A stretch of DNA of 64,000 nt from Desulfobulbus propionicus. GTDB lineage: Bacteria > Desulfobacterota > Desulfobulbia > Desulfobulbales > Desulfobulbaceae. Location: NCBI GenBank assembly GCA_002748755.1, contig PDTD01000010.1, forward strand, positions 1 to 64,000. The letters are read 5' to 3'. The position numbers and the translations under genes were made by a program. A model generated the notes under the pieces. It saw only the letters and a list, made by a program, of their open reading frames with translations. It did not search any database and was not told where the DNA came from. This document shows, one piece after another, positions 36,235 through 46,631 of the stretch. Position 1 is the stretch's first letter; each line of letters opens with the position of its first letter.

Positions 36235-37467
36235 ATGCCGTTTAGAATGCCTGAAGAGGAGTCTGTGGCAGTAATTAAGGTGGTCGGTGTCGGCGGTGGT
36301 GGCGGAAATGCCATCAACACCATGGTGGATAACCGATTGATCGGCGTTGAGTTCATAGCAGCGAATACCGATATGCAGGCGCTGGAGGAATCACGTGCAG
36401 ATATTCGTCTGCAGCTTGGGCCTGGCATAACAAAAGGCTTGGGAGCCGGTGCGGATCCTGAAACCGGTAGTGAAGCGGCCAAAGAAAGTTATGATGTGCT
36501 CCAGAATGCCTTGCGAGGGGCTGATATGGTCTTTATTACCGCCGGTCTTGGCGGAGGCACAGGAACGGGCGCGGCGCCGGTCATTGCCAAGCTGAGCCGG
36601 GAAGCAGGAGCTTTGACCGTGGCGGTGGTCACCAAACCGTTTTTTTTTGAAGCCAAGAGACGGATGATTAATGCAGAAGCCGGTTGGGAGCAGCTCAAGG
36701 AGTATGCGGATACTATCATAACCATTCCCAATGACCGGCTTTTGGGACTGATGAATAAAAATTCCACCCTTGTCGACATGATGAAAATGGTCGACAATGT
36801 TCTCTTGCAGGCGGTGAAAGGCATTACGGATCTGATCAATCTGCCCGGCCATATCAATGTTGACTTTGCGGACCTGAAGGCTGTTATGAAGGAAATTGGA
36901 CCGGCCATCATGGGTGCGGGATCAGCCGTCGGGGAGAATAGGGCCAGTGAGGCAGCCAAGCGAGCCATTGATAACCAGCTGTTAGAAGATGTAGGGATTG
37001 ACGGTGCGCGGGGTATCTTGATTAATATCTCTGCGGCCCAGGAAACCCTTACCATGAATGAGTTCATGGAGGCATCCGCCCTCATCCAGGAAAAGGCACA
37101 TGATGACGCAAATGTTATCATCGGTGCACGGTTTGACGATGCACTTGGGGATGAGCTGCGGGTAACCGTCATTGCCACCGGTATCCAAAGCATGGAGGAT
37201 TCCGAGACCATCTCACAGCTTGATATGGTGCGTACCCCACAGACCCAGCCTAGGGAGGTTCAGCAGCCTGTACAGACCCAGGGGGCTGCCGTGGTCAACG
37301 GCTTGGTTGAAGAGACTTTGGTACAAGATTCAGGCAGCATTGCCATTGCCAAGCCCAATAAGCTGCCCAAAGGACTGCCGCGCATGCCCAGGCCTGTCTT
37401 TGAGGATACGGAACACCAGGATGATAAATTTGATAAGCCAGCCTATTTGCGAAAAAAAGCAAACTAG
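36235..37467 (+). CDS. ftsZ: Cell division protein FtsZ
   Basis: A 410-residue tubulin-like GTPase that forms the Z-ring. The GTP-binding loops VVGVGGGGGNAINTM and GGGTGTGAAPVIA (tubulin signature), the T7 loop NVDFADLKAVM and the polymerisation face are intact. A variable linker leads to the C-terminal peptide (DKFDKPAYLRKKAN), the usual contact for FtsA. The ATG at 36235 follows GGGAGAA; an upstream TTG at 36220 is less likely. Confidence 0.97.
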   Translation: MPFRMPEEESVAVIKVVGVGGGGGNAINTMVDNRLIGVEFIAANTDMQALEESRADIRLQLGPGITKGLGAGADPETGSEAAKESYDVLQNALRGADMVFITAGLGGGTGTGAAPVIAKLSREAGALTVAVVTKPFFFEAKRRMINAEAGWEQLKEYADTIITIPNDRLLGLMNKNSTLVDMMKMVDNVLLQAVKGITDLINLPGHINVDFADLKAVMKEIGPAIMGAGSAVGENRASEAAKRAIDNQLLEDVGIDGARGILINISAAQETLTMNEFMEASALIQEKAHDDANVIIGARFDDALGDELRVTVIATGIQSMEDSETISQLDMVRTPQTQPREVQQPVQTQGAAVVNGLVEETLVQDSGSIAIAKPNKLPKGLPRMPRPVFEDTEHQDDKFDKPAYLRKKAN

Positions 37468-37546
37468 CAATCAGCAGGATAACAGAACTTCGGGCCCGGG
37501 GAGCATACCCGGCCCGGAGTCGCAACATCTGCTGTCCCAGTAACAG

Positions 37547-39334
37547 GTGCGAAACGTTGTTCAGCAGGAAACTGGCGCCATTCGTAAAAAATGGACCAAC
37601 CGTCTTCCCATAGCACTTATCTACGCCAACTCGTATCCCGTTGCCGCTTCCAATCTTGGTTTCCAGATAGTCTACAGCCTGCTCAACAGCCGGGAGGATG
37701 TAGTGTGCGAACGCTTTGTCTATCCCACTGCCAACGAGCCCTTTGTCTCTCTTGAGTCCGGACATCGTCTTCAGGATTTCCCCATCGTGTTCGGTTCAGT
37801 GAGTTTTGAAGAAGATTATCCGCGGATAACGGCCCTCCTGGCAGCCGGTAGAATCCCACCCTTGCATGGGCAACGTTCGGAAAAAATAGCACCTGGTGAT
37901 CCCCTGGTCTTGCTGGGCGGTGTCGCTGTCTCCATGAATCCGGAACCCCTTGCGCCTTTCAGCGATATCATGTTTATCGGTGAGGCCGAGGCCATGCTGG
38001 ATAGGGTGGTGGATCACCTGCTGTTGTATCGCCAGTTCCGCCGTACAGTGCTTACAGCGGAGATGGCAGGGAGCATGCAAGGGATCTATGCGCCGGGACA
38101 TTACACCTTTTCCTATGATGCTCTGGGTCAAGTGGTCCGGGTAACCCGTGACGCGGATGTGCCTGAGAGGATAGAAAAAGTCGTTCAGAAGCAGGCAGAG
38201 ATTGCTGGCCATTCCACAGTTCTCTCTCCCCGGGCGGAACTGGACATGTATATGGTCGAGTTAGGCAGGGGATGCAGCCGGGGCTGCAGGTTTTGTACCG
38301 CAGGATTTATCTATAGAGCACCCAGACTTTGGCAGAGTGATTCCATTCTCAAGGCGCTGGCGGATCGGCCGGTGGGGGTCGATACCGTGGGCCTGGTCGG
38401 AATGGAAATGGCTCCTGAGCACACCTTGAACCGGATAGCTGATTTCCTGGCCGGGAATCAGTGTAGGTTATCTTTCTCATCCTTGCGTGCGGATCACATC
38501 ACCCAACAGATTATTGATGTTCTGGCTCATTCTGGTTTAAAAAGTGTTGCCATAGCCCCTGACGGTGCCTCAGAACGCTTGCGCACCGTTATCAATAAAG
38601 GACTGAAAACCTGGGATCTCCGTTCTGCGGCCGTCAGGCTCTGCGAGGCCGGTCTCTTTCATCTGAAACTGTATATCATGATAGGGCTTCCCACGGAAAC
38701 CCTGACCGACCTGGAAGAGCTGGTTGAGCTGATCCACCTAATCCGAGAGGATATGCTGGGGATCGGCAAAAGCCGAGGCAGATTGACGGAGATCAGCCTG
38801 TCAGTTAACTCTTTTGTGCCCAAGCCATGGACCCCGTTCCAGTATGCATCCTATGGGGGGCTTGACCCTGGTGAGGCCCGGGGCCCTGCCGCAGCGGCCA
38901 AGGCAACCACAGCGCTCAAGGGGAAAATAAAGTATCTTCGTAAGGCGTTGACAAAACTTCCCAACGTGCAGCTTAAAACCGACCATCCTGGCCGCGTATA
39001 TCAACAGGCGGTTCTGGCGCGGGCCGATCGCCGTATGGCACAGCCATTACTGGATATAGGCATGGGGAAGCACTCCTATAAGCAGGCCGTGCGCAAGCAC
39101 GGTATCCAGGATTGGCAGTATGCTGTCAGGCCTCGTACCAGGGAAGAGTTTCTTTGCTGGGAAATTATCGATCACGGAATACACTCTGCATATTTGTGGA
39201 AAGAATATGAAAAATCAATGGCAGGGAAAAGCACACCACCATGCCGACCAGCTTATTGCCGCAGTTGCGGCGTTTGTGCGGGCGATCCCGAAGCGTTCAA
39301 GCCATCGAATTCGATCAGTCCTGAGAAAAGCTGA
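37547..39334 (+). CDS. Radical SAM protein, TIGR03960-like
   Basis: A 595-residue radical SAM enzyme. The N-terminal 230 residues resemble a B12-binding-like fold (IALIYANSYPVAASNLGFQ, VLLGGVAVSMNPEPLAPF, IGEAEAM). The cluster motif is CSRGCRFC (CxxxCxxC, about residue 245-252), followed by the TIM-barrel core with GMEMAPEHTL and KLYIMIGLPTET. The C-terminus has a small cysteine cluster (CRPAYCRSCGVC). The family is conserved in many anaerobes; its substrate is not established by sequence. It starts at GTG with a weak ribosome binding site, 80 bp after ftsZ. Confidence 0.85.
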   Translation: MRNVVQQETGAIRKKWTNRLPIALIYANSYPVAASNLGFQIVYSLLNSREDVVCERFVYPTANEPFVSLESGHRLQDFPIVFGSVSFEEDYPRITALLAAGRIPPLHGQRSEKIAPGDPLVLLGGVAVSMNPEPLAPFSDIMFIGEAEAMLDRVVDHLLLYRQFRRTVLTAEMAGSMQGIYAPGHYTFSYDALGQVVRVTRDADVPERIEKVVQKQAEIAGHSTVLSPRAELDMYMVELGRGCSRGCRFCTAGFIYRAPRLWQSDSILKALADRPVGVDTVGLVGMEMAPEHTLNRIADFLAGNQCRLSFSSLRADHITQQIIDVLAHSGLKSVAIAPDGASERLRTVINKGLKTWDLRSAAVRLCEAGLFHLKLYIMIGLPTETLTDLEELVELIHLIREDMLGIGKSRGRLTEISLSVNSFVPKPWTPFQYASYGGLDPGEARGPAAAAKATTALKGKIKYLRKALTKLPNVQLKTDHPGRVYQQAVLARADRRMAQPLLDIGMGKHSYKQAVRKHGIQDWQYAVRPRTREEFLCWEIIDHGIHSAYLWKEYEKSMAGKSTPPCRPAYCRSCGVCAGDPEAFKPSNSISPEKS

Positions 39335-40775
39335 TGACGGCAAGGGACTGTTGCCCTTTGAGCTGGTAAAATATTTTGCCTTTACGGCTCTGCTGGCGAT
39401 GCTGCTGGCATCCCTGGTACTCGCATGGATGGTATCCAATAATGCGCGTATGGTCCTGCTCGAACGTAGCGAGGCCTATGCGCAGCTCTTTGCCGATAAT
39501 CTTAACCGTCAGGTGTTTCTTCAGTTTGTCCTGCCGACCGTTGTTCGGTACGGTCGCATTGCCCTGGCTGAAAAAAATCAGTATGAACGTCTGAACCGAA
39601 TTGTCTCCAACGTGACCCGGGGTATGCGTATTGATTCCGTCACGATCTTTGATTCCAAGGAAAACCGCATCAGTTACTCCACCCAGTCAGAACTGAAGGG
39701 CAAACGCAATATGGGGGGGCTTGAATACACAAGGGCTTTGGCGGGAGAGAGTTCCACGGTGATTGTTTCCGGTGGTTCCCTGTTCAGCCTGATCCCTGGT
39801 ATGCCGGCCGTATACTGTACCTTAAAGACCTATGTTCCCTTTCGGCAGGAAGATCGCCTGGGAACACGGACAGGGGAGATCATGGGGGTCGTTGAGGTGA
39901 CCCAAAATCTTTCAGAAGACCTGGAAGCTGTTATTCTGTTACAGGCACGCATTATCTTTATCTCCCTGGCGATCATGGCTGTTCTTTTTTCCATTCTCAG
40001 TCTGATCGTGGTGCGCGCCAATCGTATTATGGCGCGACGCGCTGAGGAACGCATAGAACTGGAGGAACGGCTCAATGAGTCTCAACGTCTGGCTTCACTT
40101 GGCAAAATGGTTGCCGCTGTTTCCCATGAGATAAAGAATCCCCTGGGCATTGTTCGTTCCACAGCCGAGATCTTAAAAAAACGTATCTCTAAAATTGCAC
40201 CAGGCAACGAACATCTTGCCGGCATTATTGTTGAAGAGACCTTGAGGCTTGACCGTATCGTCCGTGAGTTTCTTGATTTTGCCCATCCCAAGGAAGGAGC
40301 CATGAAACCGGAATCTGTGTTGCCCCTGATTGACCGTTTGGTTCGTTTCATGGAGCCTGAGATGATCCAGAAGGATATCACTCTAAAGACCCGTTTGTCA
40401 CCGGATCTTCCCGAAATATGCATGGACGGGGAGCAGATATACCAGGTTCTGTTCAATATCATGTACAATGGTGTGCAGGCCATGCCCACCGGGGGTGAGA
40501 TTCGCTTGTCTTCCAGCCTGGACAGGGCGAAGAACATGGTTTGTTTATCCATTGAGGATACCGGTACCGGTATAAAAGAAGAAAATATCGAGCAGATCTT
40601 TACCCCCTTTTACACGGACAAAAACAAAGGAACAGGGCTGGGGCTGGCCATCGCAAAGAACATTGTTGAGAAACATAACGGCTGTATTACTGTTTTCAGC
40701 GCTGCCGGACAGGGGAGCCGATTTACGGTTAGTCTGCCGGTGTATACCAGGGAGGCGGCCAGTGGAGAACTATAA
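39207..40775 (+). CDS. Membrane sensor histidine kinase
   Basis: A transmembrane kinase of up to 522 residues. Two membrane helices (about 59-81 and 255-280 in this numbering) flank a periplasmic sensing domain of about 170 residues (with SVTIFDSKENRISYST and GGLEYTRALAGES). The dimerisation helix has the phospho-acceptor AAVSHEIKNPL. The ATPase domain has FNIMYNGVQAM (N box), IEDTGTG (G1) and GTGLGLAIAKNI (G2). The ATG at 39207 overlaps the previous gene by 128 bp; a TTG at 39351, 17 bp after that gene, with AAGGGA nearby, is an alternative start that removes the overlap. No response regulator is adjacent. Confidence 0.85.
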   Translation: MKNQWQGKAHHHADQLIAAVAAFVRAIPKRSSHRIRSVLRKADDGKGLLPFELVKYFAFTALLAMLLASLVLAWMVSNNARMVLLERSEAYAQLFADNLNRQVFLQFVLPTVVRYGRIALAEKNQYERLNRIVSNVTRGMRIDSVTIFDSKENRISYSTQSELKGKRNMGGLEYTRALAGESSTVIVSGGSLFSLIPGMPAVYCTLKTYVPFRQEDRLGTRTGEIMGVVEVTQNLSEDLEAVILLQARIIFISLAIMAVLFSILSLIVVRANRIMARRAEERIELEERLNESQRLASLGKMVAAVSHEIKNPLGIVRSTAEILKKRISKIAPGNEHLAGIIVEETLRLDRIVREFLDFAHPKEGAMKPESVLPLIDRLVRFMEPEMIQKDITLKTRLSPDLPEICMDGEQIYQVLFNIMYNGVQAMPTGGEIRLSSSLDRAKNMVCLSIEDTGTGIKEENIEQIFTPFYTDKNKGTGLGLAIAKNIVEKHNGCITVFSAAGQGSRFTVSLPVYTREAASGEL

Positions 40776-41838
40776 AATTGGCTGCTGTGTTACTTCGCAC
40801 GGCTGGGGACATGCCGCCCGTGTCAGCGGAATAATGGCGCACCTGAGCCAAATGACGCCATTAGAGCCGGTTTGGGTTACCCAGGTACCTGCATTTTTTT
40901 TTGAACAGTCTTTTCAGTCGCTTGCACATTACCATAGTATGGAGACTGATGTTGGCTTTGTCCAGATGACCTCTCTGGAGGAAGGTATCCAGCAGACCTG
41001 CAGAGCCCTGGATGCCATGTATCCGCTCTCAAAAGAGCGGATCAGGGCGTGTGCCTCACTTTTTAAAGAGTGTTCGCTTATTGTCTGTGATATTTCTCCC
41101 CTGGGTATTCTTGCAGCTCGTGCGCTCTCCATTCCCTCGGTTTTGGTTGAAAATTTTACCTGGGACAGGATTTATGCAGCATATCTAAACGTCTGTCCCC
41201 AACTGCAGCCGCACCTGGAATACCTGGGCCAGGTCTTTGCGCAGGCTGACTATCATATCCAGGCCCAGCCCTTCTGTTATCCCCAATCGGCGGACCTGGT
41301 CGTCAACCCCGTCGCTCGACCCCTGCGCGGGACTGCAGAAGCAATCCGCCGCGAGTTTCTGGCTGATGGATACACCTCGATTATCTTGTTGACCATGGGC
41401 GGCGGTGGTCGGGGAGCCATTTCTTTTGATCTCGCCGCACGGTTTCCCCAATGTCTCTTTTTGGCCCCAGGTTATGCCGCTAGGAACCTACCTGCGAATG
41501 TCCGTACTCTGCCGGCGCATTCGTCCTGTTACCATCCTGACCTGGTCGCGGCTGCTGATGTGGTGGTGGGGAAAGTCGGCTATTCCACCACGGCAGAGGT
41601 GGTGCAAGCAGGCACGCCCTTTGGTTATGTGGAAAGGCCGATGTTTCCTGAATCCCCGCACCTGGTACGTTATATTACCGAGAATATGGCTTCGGTTCCT
41701 GTTTCCAGAGAGGCCTTGGGTGATGCCACCTGGGATGAGTCACTAAAACAGCTATTGTCTATGAACTCTCAGGTGGCGGCCAGGGTTGCCGCTGACGGTG
41801 CGGCTGCCATTGCTCGCTTTCTGTTTGAGCGAAGATGA
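40762..41838 (+). CDS. Glycosyltransferase-like protein (GT28/MurG-like fold)
   Basis: A 358-residue protein with a two-domain GT-B layout. The N-terminus has CCVTSHGWGHAARVSGI, like the nucleotide-sugar glycosyltransferases and the glycosyltransferase-like half of L-arabinokinase proteins. The C-terminal half has the donor-site pattern VVVGKVGYSTTAEVVQAGTP followed by ERPMFPESPHL. A glycine cluster TMGGGGRG starts the second domain. The GTG at 40762 is preceded by GGGAGG and overlaps the end of the kinase gene, so the two are coupled. The acceptor is unknown. Confidence 0.75.
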   Translation: MENYKIGCCVTSHGWGHAARVSGIMAHLSQMTPLEPVWVTQVPAFFFEQSFQSLAHYHSMETDVGFVQMTSLEEGIQQTCRALDAMYPLSKERIRACASLFKECSLIVCDISPLGILAARALSIPSVLVENFTWDRIYAAYLNVCPQLQPHLEYLGQVFAQADYHIQAQPFCYPQSADLVVNPVARPLRGTAEAIRREFLADGYTSIILLTMGGGGRGAISFDLAARFPQCLFLAPGYAARNLPANVRTLPAHSSCYHPDLVAAADVVVGKVGYSTTAEVVQAGTPFGYVERPMFPESPHLVRYITENMASVPVSREALGDATWDESLKQLLSMNSQVAARVAADGAAAIARFLFERR

Positions 41839-41975
41839 TGGGTGCCGCCAATCTGGATTTTGCATGACTCTTTTGGAGCAATTGTTTGTATTTCATTTAT
41901 TTCCTAAAAAATGGTTTTTATATTATATTTTTTTAAAAAATTCGAATATAACAGGAAAACCGGGGTGGGGAGGTG

Positions 41976-44900
41976 ATGGAAAATCGACATGCAAGAAGAG
42001 GATGGATGGTGTGCTTGTTAGTACTCGTGCTCTCTTTTTCCTTCTTCGCCCTGTTGCCGACCTGCATCGGTTTTTCTCCTGTTTTGGAGAAGATCATCTC
42101 CCGCCTGAGTCAACAGCGTTCGTTCAATGTTCAGGCCCAATCCTGTTCCCTGGGCTGGTTCAGCCCGCTCTCCTGTACAGCGGTCCACTATGAGGATGCT
42201 CGTCTACATGTGTTTACCGAAGAGGTCAGCCTTGACCGGGGTATGTTTAAACTCCTGCTCGCCCCTAAGAATCCCGGTACCATAACCCTGGACAGTCCTG
42301 CACTGCTACTGGTGCAATCCCCTTCGGAGGCCGAGCAGACTGAAGCGGATATGGAGCGGACAGGAGCGGGGGAGGTGAGGGCCGAGCTTGAGAAAAGTGC
42401 GCTGCAGGCCAAGAGGAAACTGTTTTGGGAAGATGTCACCGCAGGGTTGCAGATCCGAAAGGGAAGTCTGCTCTACCGGGACCAGAGGGGACTGGAGCAT
42501 GCGATGGTCCGGGAACTTGAGGTGGAGGCCAGATTATACAACGGAACTGTAGATTATGCACTCAGTCTGGGGTCCCCGCTTGGCGAGGGTACGGCAGATG
42601 CCGTGGGTTTTTTCAACCTGCCGTCAGGCAGGGGTACTCTTCTTGACACCTTGGTTTCAGACACCACCGTGCATGTGTCCCATCTTGACCTGAATCCTCT
42701 CTTGCAATTTGCTGCCTCTGTCAGCGCCATGCCCCAGGGCAAGGGTACTCTCAGCGGAGAATGGGTGGTACGGACCTCCGGTTTGGACAACCTCAGCATC
42801 AAGGGCGATGCGCTGGTAGATGACCTGCAGCTCTTTGGGGGCATACTAGGGGAGGATAGACCAGAATTGAAGACCGTTCGGTTGAGCCTTGATGCCCACA
42901 AACAACAGGGGGACCAGGTGCAGATAAACACCTTTGCTTTGCACTCCGAACTCCTTGATTTTCAAGGAGGTGGACATATTTCTGGTACCGAGGGGGGGAT
43001 GCAGCTTGAGGGTAAGGTGCAGCTTCCGCAACTTTTTGCCCTCTTTCCCCATACGGTGAGGGCACGGGAAGGGCTGCATCTGGATCAGGGACAGGTCGAT
43101 TTTTCCTTGGTCTATCAGCTCAGGGACCGCCATAGCAGGGACCTGGTCTTTGCATGTTCCAATCAGGTCCTTCAGGGCCGGGTCGGATCTGCTCCCCTGT
43201 ATTGGGATTACCCGATAATGGCAGAGGTCCACCTGTTCGCAGACCAGCAGACCTCTTCTCTGCAGAGTATCCTGGTGGAGACGCCCTTTGCGCGGTTGAA
43301 CGGTCGCGGCACTGTGGATGATTTTGCTGTGCAGGGGCAGACAGATCTTGCCAAGGCAAGGGAGCAGCTTGGCCGCCTGATTGAACTGCCTGAAAACATG
43401 CAGGGGATGGTGCACTGGGAGAGCGCTGTTGTTAAAGATGAGCAGGACAGGTATCAGCTTGCAACCACACTACAGGTCCAGGACCTGCTGATCCTCAACA
43501 TGGAGAGTCCTGGTTCTTTGTCGTTACAGGTTGATGGCTTTGTCGACAAAAAGACATTCCAGGGAGCGGACTCCGGCCAGATAGATCTGGATATGCAGGG
43601 GTGGTTTGGCAGCCTCAAACTGCACACTGATACAGTCTCTTTGCAGCCGGTGCCTGCGGCACAATATCGTATACACAGCAGCTGTAACCTGACAGAGCTG
43701 CTCCCTCTAGCCGCACCCTTTCTTCCAGGGGATCACCCCCTGACTGCCCGGGGCATGATGCATCTGGCTGCATCGGGAAAAATTACAACAGAGATGTATA
43801 CTATTGACCGCGCTCTGCTGGATTTCCAGGAGTTTTTCCTGCAGTATGGGCCGATGACCTATGAGGATAAACGGGTACAGATCAAGGTAAACCTGGAAGA
43901 GCAGAAAACCGCTGCCCATCGTCAGGTTCGGGTCAGACCGTTACAGCAGGCTGGAGATATACAGGCGTTCCTTCTTGCCCCCAACGGCGGTGTCAGTATC
44001 CTACCTGCCGAGCGGAGACTGCAACTTGAGCATATTGATCTGGATGCTGGTCTGTTGACCCTGGATGATTCTTCCCTGGACATCAGGGACTGGTCACAAC
44101 CGCTTCGATATTTCAACGCTGATGTTAACGCCTTTTTTCTGGCAGAAAACTGTCTGGAAATCCTCCAGGAAAAAGAGGTCATTTCTGCAGATCTTGCTGC
44201 TGGCGGGGCAATTACTGCCCAGGTCCAGGTGGCTGGACGCGGACCAAAACAGGAAGGGCGGATTCGGATGGATGTCAAACAAGCAAGGGTGCAAAAAGGC
44301 GATCGTAGCTTTTTTTCCAACCAGAATGGGACCGTGCATACTGCCTTTCTCTATAACCGAGAAAAAAAAGTTCTGCACCTGAGAGAGTTGACCGTCGGCT
44401 CCCCTTTGGGGCAACTCCAGGGAGAGATACGGCTGGATACTGACCAGACCCTTTCTGGAGAAGCTTTTTTTACGCCTGATTATGGAGCAGTCAAGGCCTG
44501 GGTCGCTGCTCGTACCGGAAAAACAGTCAGTCTCAAGGGAACAGAGCCCTGGCGGTTCAGCGGTGTTTTTACACGACCAGCCGATGGCCAGGGAAATCAA
44601 GATCTTGTTCGTTTCGGATATCATGGGACGGTTGATAATCTTTTTTATGAGAACCTGCAGTTGGCCAAGATCCAAGCCGCTCTCGAGCTGGGCACAAAAA
44701 ACGGCAACCTTACTGTGCAGGGCAAACTAGGTGAGGGTTTTTTCCGTTTTCAGTCTGAATTGGATTGTAGCGAACACGTTTGCGTTGCGGCCACAAAAAG
44801 CCCCCAGGAGGTGTTGACTGATGTTGCCGTGACGAAACCGTTGATGGGCCTTCTGCTTGCCAGAATACATCCCCTGCTTGGGTCGATTGTCCAACCAGAG

Positions 44901-45416
44901 GGTAGCCTGTCCGCTCGCCTTGATCGCCTGCAATACTCTGCTGGAAGCCCTGACAGCTTGGCCTTTAGGAGCACACTGGAGACCAGTGATATTCGCTTGC
45001 CGCGAAACGGTCTGCTTGCAGAGATTTTATTGGCCACCGGTTTGGAAGAAGGGGAACTGCAGTTTGAAGAGAGTACAGTGACCTGCACGGGCCAGAACGC
45101 CAGGGTGCATTGTTCACCAGTTCGTTTCCTGGCGGCAGACACTGAGCTGACCGTATCTGGCTCAGTTGGTTATGACGGCGAACTGGACTATACCTTCTTG
45201 GTGCCGGTGACAGAAAAACTGGTCGGAGAAAAAGCCTATGACTTGTTGCAGGGTACGATTCTGGAGGTCCCAGTGACAGGGACCGTAGATGAACCGCGTT
45301 TTGATGCCCGGCAGCTGCAGCACAATCTGGGGCAGCTCATAGAGCAGGCGGCAGAGCAGAGGTTGAGAGATCAGAAGGAGGATCAAGGCTTTTGGGGCCG
45401 TCTTTTTTCAAGGTGA
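41976..45416 (+). CDS. AsmA/YdbH-like giant envelope protein
   Basis: A 1146-residue protein with one N-terminal membrane helix (about 10-32, CLLVLVLSFSFFALLP) and a very long periplasmic part rich in beta strands. Repeated amphipathic strands and the C-terminal region (SVGYDGELDYTFLVPVTEKL, then LQGTILEVPVTGTVDEPRF) are typical of the AsmA superfamily, whose members (YdbH, TamB, AsmA) are thought to carry phospholipids between inner and outer membranes. The ATG at 41976 follows GGGGAGG; a GTG one codon earlier is possible. It has its own AT-rich promoter region (41885-41960) and ends 5 bp before crcB. Confidence 0.78.
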   Translation: MENRHARRGWMVCLLVLVLSFSFFALLPTCIGFSPVLEKIISRLSQQRSFNVQAQSCSLGWFSPLSCTAVHYEDARLHVFTEEVSLDRGMFKLLLAPKNPGTITLDSPALLLVQSPSEAEQTEADMERTGAGEVRAELEKSALQAKRKLFWEDVTAGLQIRKGSLLYRDQRGLEHAMVRELEVEARLYNGTVDYALSLGSPLGEGTADAVGFFNLPSGRGTLLDTLVSDTTVHVSHLDLNPLLQFAASVSAMPQGKGTLSGEWVVRTSGLDNLSIKGDALVDDLQLFGGILGEDRPELKTVRLSLDAHKQQGDQVQINTFALHSELLDFQGGGHISGTEGGMQLEGKVQLPQLFALFPHTVRAREGLHLDQGQVDFSLVYQLRDRHSRDLVFACSNQVLQGRVGSAPLYWDYPIMAEVHLFADQQTSSLQSILVETPFARLNGRGTVDDFAVQGQTDLAKAREQLGRLIELPENMQGMVHWESAVVKDEQDRYQLATTLQVQDLLILNMESPGSLSLQVDGFVDKKTFQGADSGQIDLDMQGWFGSLKLHTDTVSLQPVPAAQYRIHSSCNLTELLPLAAPFLPGDHPLTARGMMHLAASGKITTEMYTIDRALLDFQEFFLQYGPMTYEDKRVQIKVNLEEQKTAAHRQVRVRPLQQAGDIQAFLLAPNGGVSILPAERRLQLEHIDLDAGLLTLDDSSLDIRDWSQPLRYFNADVNAFFLAENCLEILQEKEVISADLAAGGAITAQVQVAGRGPKQEGRIRMDVKQARVQKGDRSFFSNQNGTVHTAFLYNREKKVLHLRELTVGSPLGQLQGEIRLDTDQTLSGEAFFTPDYGAVKAWVAARTGKTVSLKGTEPWRFSGVFTRPADGQGNQDLVRFGYHGTVDNLFYENLQLAKIQAALELGTKNGNLTVQGKLGEGFFRFQSELDCSEHVCVAATKSPQEVLTDVAVTKPLMGLLLARIHPLLGSIVQPEGSLSARLDRLQYSAGSPDSLAFRSTLETSDIRLPRNGLLAEILLATGLEEGELQFEESTVTCTGQNARVHCSPVRFLAADTELTVSGSVGYDGELDYTFLVPVTEKLVGEKAYDLLQGTILEVPVTGTVDEPRFDARQLQHNLGQLIEQAAEQRLRDQKEDQGFWGRLFSR

Positions 45417-45421
45417 TATCT

Positions 45422-45814
45422 ATGGAAACAGCTCTTCGTTTAGCCATTATCGGTGCAGGTGGATTTGTCGGGGCTATCCTGCGTTTTCTTGTCAGTGGCT
45501 GGTTACAGAATAAGTCAGGACAGTTTTTTTTCCCTTTCGGTACCATGGGGGTTAATCTAATAGGCTGTTTTTGTATAGGTTTTTGTACCATGCTGGTTGA
45601 GACCAAGTCCTTTTTCAGCGTGGAACTCCGGTCCTTTCTGTTTGTCGGTGTATTGGGGGCATTTACCACCTTTTCTACCTTTGGCAACGACACGTTGATG
45701 CTGATCAGAGGGGGACGTTTTGATTTGGCTGCCTTGAACGCCGTTGTCCAAGTTGTTGTCGGGCTGGTAATGGTCTGCCTAGGGAGGGTTGTGGGGGGGG
45801 GATTTTTAAAATAA
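45422..45814 (+). CDS. crcB: Fluoride channel CrcB (Fluc)
   Basis: A 130-residue membrane protein with four helices that exports fluoride as an antiparallel dimer. The family segments GAGGFVGAILRFLVSGW, GVNLIGCFCIGF (with the polar-track asparagine) and GAFTTFSTFGND (the central sodium-site and phenylalanine-box region) are present. The ATG at 45422 is 5 bp after the AsmA-like gene, so they share a transcript. I see no fluoride riboswitch upstream. Confidence 0.93.
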   Translation: METALRLAIIGAGGFVGAILRFLVSGWLQNKSGQFFFPFGTMGVNLIGCFCIGFCTMLVETKSFFSVELRSFLFVGVLGAFTTFSTFGNDTLMLIRGGRFDLAALNAVVQVVVGLVMVCLGRVVGGGFLK

Positions 45815-45947
45815 CCGGCCCTGTGAGAAGTTACGGTGGATCGGGTTCTTCCTCAAACGCCTAGGCACGTATAACCAGGAGTTTGCTCCTGACAAAACAA
45901 AGGAGAGTGATCCCCGGAAAAAAGACAATATGCTAACTGTTCGGCCC

Positions 45948-46190
45948 CTACGATTGCTCGTGAGATACATTGTGTTTTATTAAAACCAGTTGAATCGCAA
46001 CCAGCGGATTGACACTTTTAGCCGCCATGGTTTGCAAATACTGCGATATCCGACAATATGCGTGGGCATTTTGTTGCTTACGGAAACAGCCAGATATTTT
46101 TTGCTTTACTTTGGCCATGCGGAGTTCTCTCTCTGCCCTGTTATTTGTGAATGGAACATGCCTTTTTTTGTAAAAAGCCATGCTTGTTCA
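45948..46190 (-). pseudogene. IS66-family transposase C-terminal remnant
   Basis: On the minus strand the translation HVPFTNNRAERELRMAKVKQ followed by KISGCFRKQQNAHAYCRI and a last helix matches the C-terminal end of IS66 TnpC. The rest of the transposase is absent; the DNA between 46200 and 46630 shows no recognisable gene. Confidence 0.75.
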
Positions 46191-46631
46191 CTCTCTCCCA
46201 AAGATTATGTGCGTCCGATTTTTCCAACCTGCCACACTTGTGAGAACAGTACGATAGCGTTTTGGTACGTTGGGGTGTTCCTGAGCAGCGAGGCATTTTT
46301 CATCGCGCCTGTCCGGGTACGGTTAACCAACATGCCCAATGCCTTTTTAGCCGCATCTATTGAAGATTTATTGAAACTGGCAGCTTGATTTTCTTGTTTA
46401 GTCTGATAGGAAATGAGAAATAAGGCCCTAATAGGGAGGAGAAAAATTGTCAAAGGTTAGGGGCTGCCGGGCAGGGTGGGGACATGGTTTGTCCTGAAAA
46501 CTGGTATTTCGTCATTTTTTGCAGGTCAAAAGCAGTGCTCTGCCCTGAATCCGCTCCGGAAAGAAAAAAGACTATATTAATAGCTAGTTGGATTATTTTG
46601 TCATGATGGCCATCCTTAAACGGGAGTAGCT

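Noticed and set aside
45815-46630. Possible gene on the plus strand at 45990-46388
   Set aside because: It is antisense to an IS66 TnpC fragment and shows no domain of its own.
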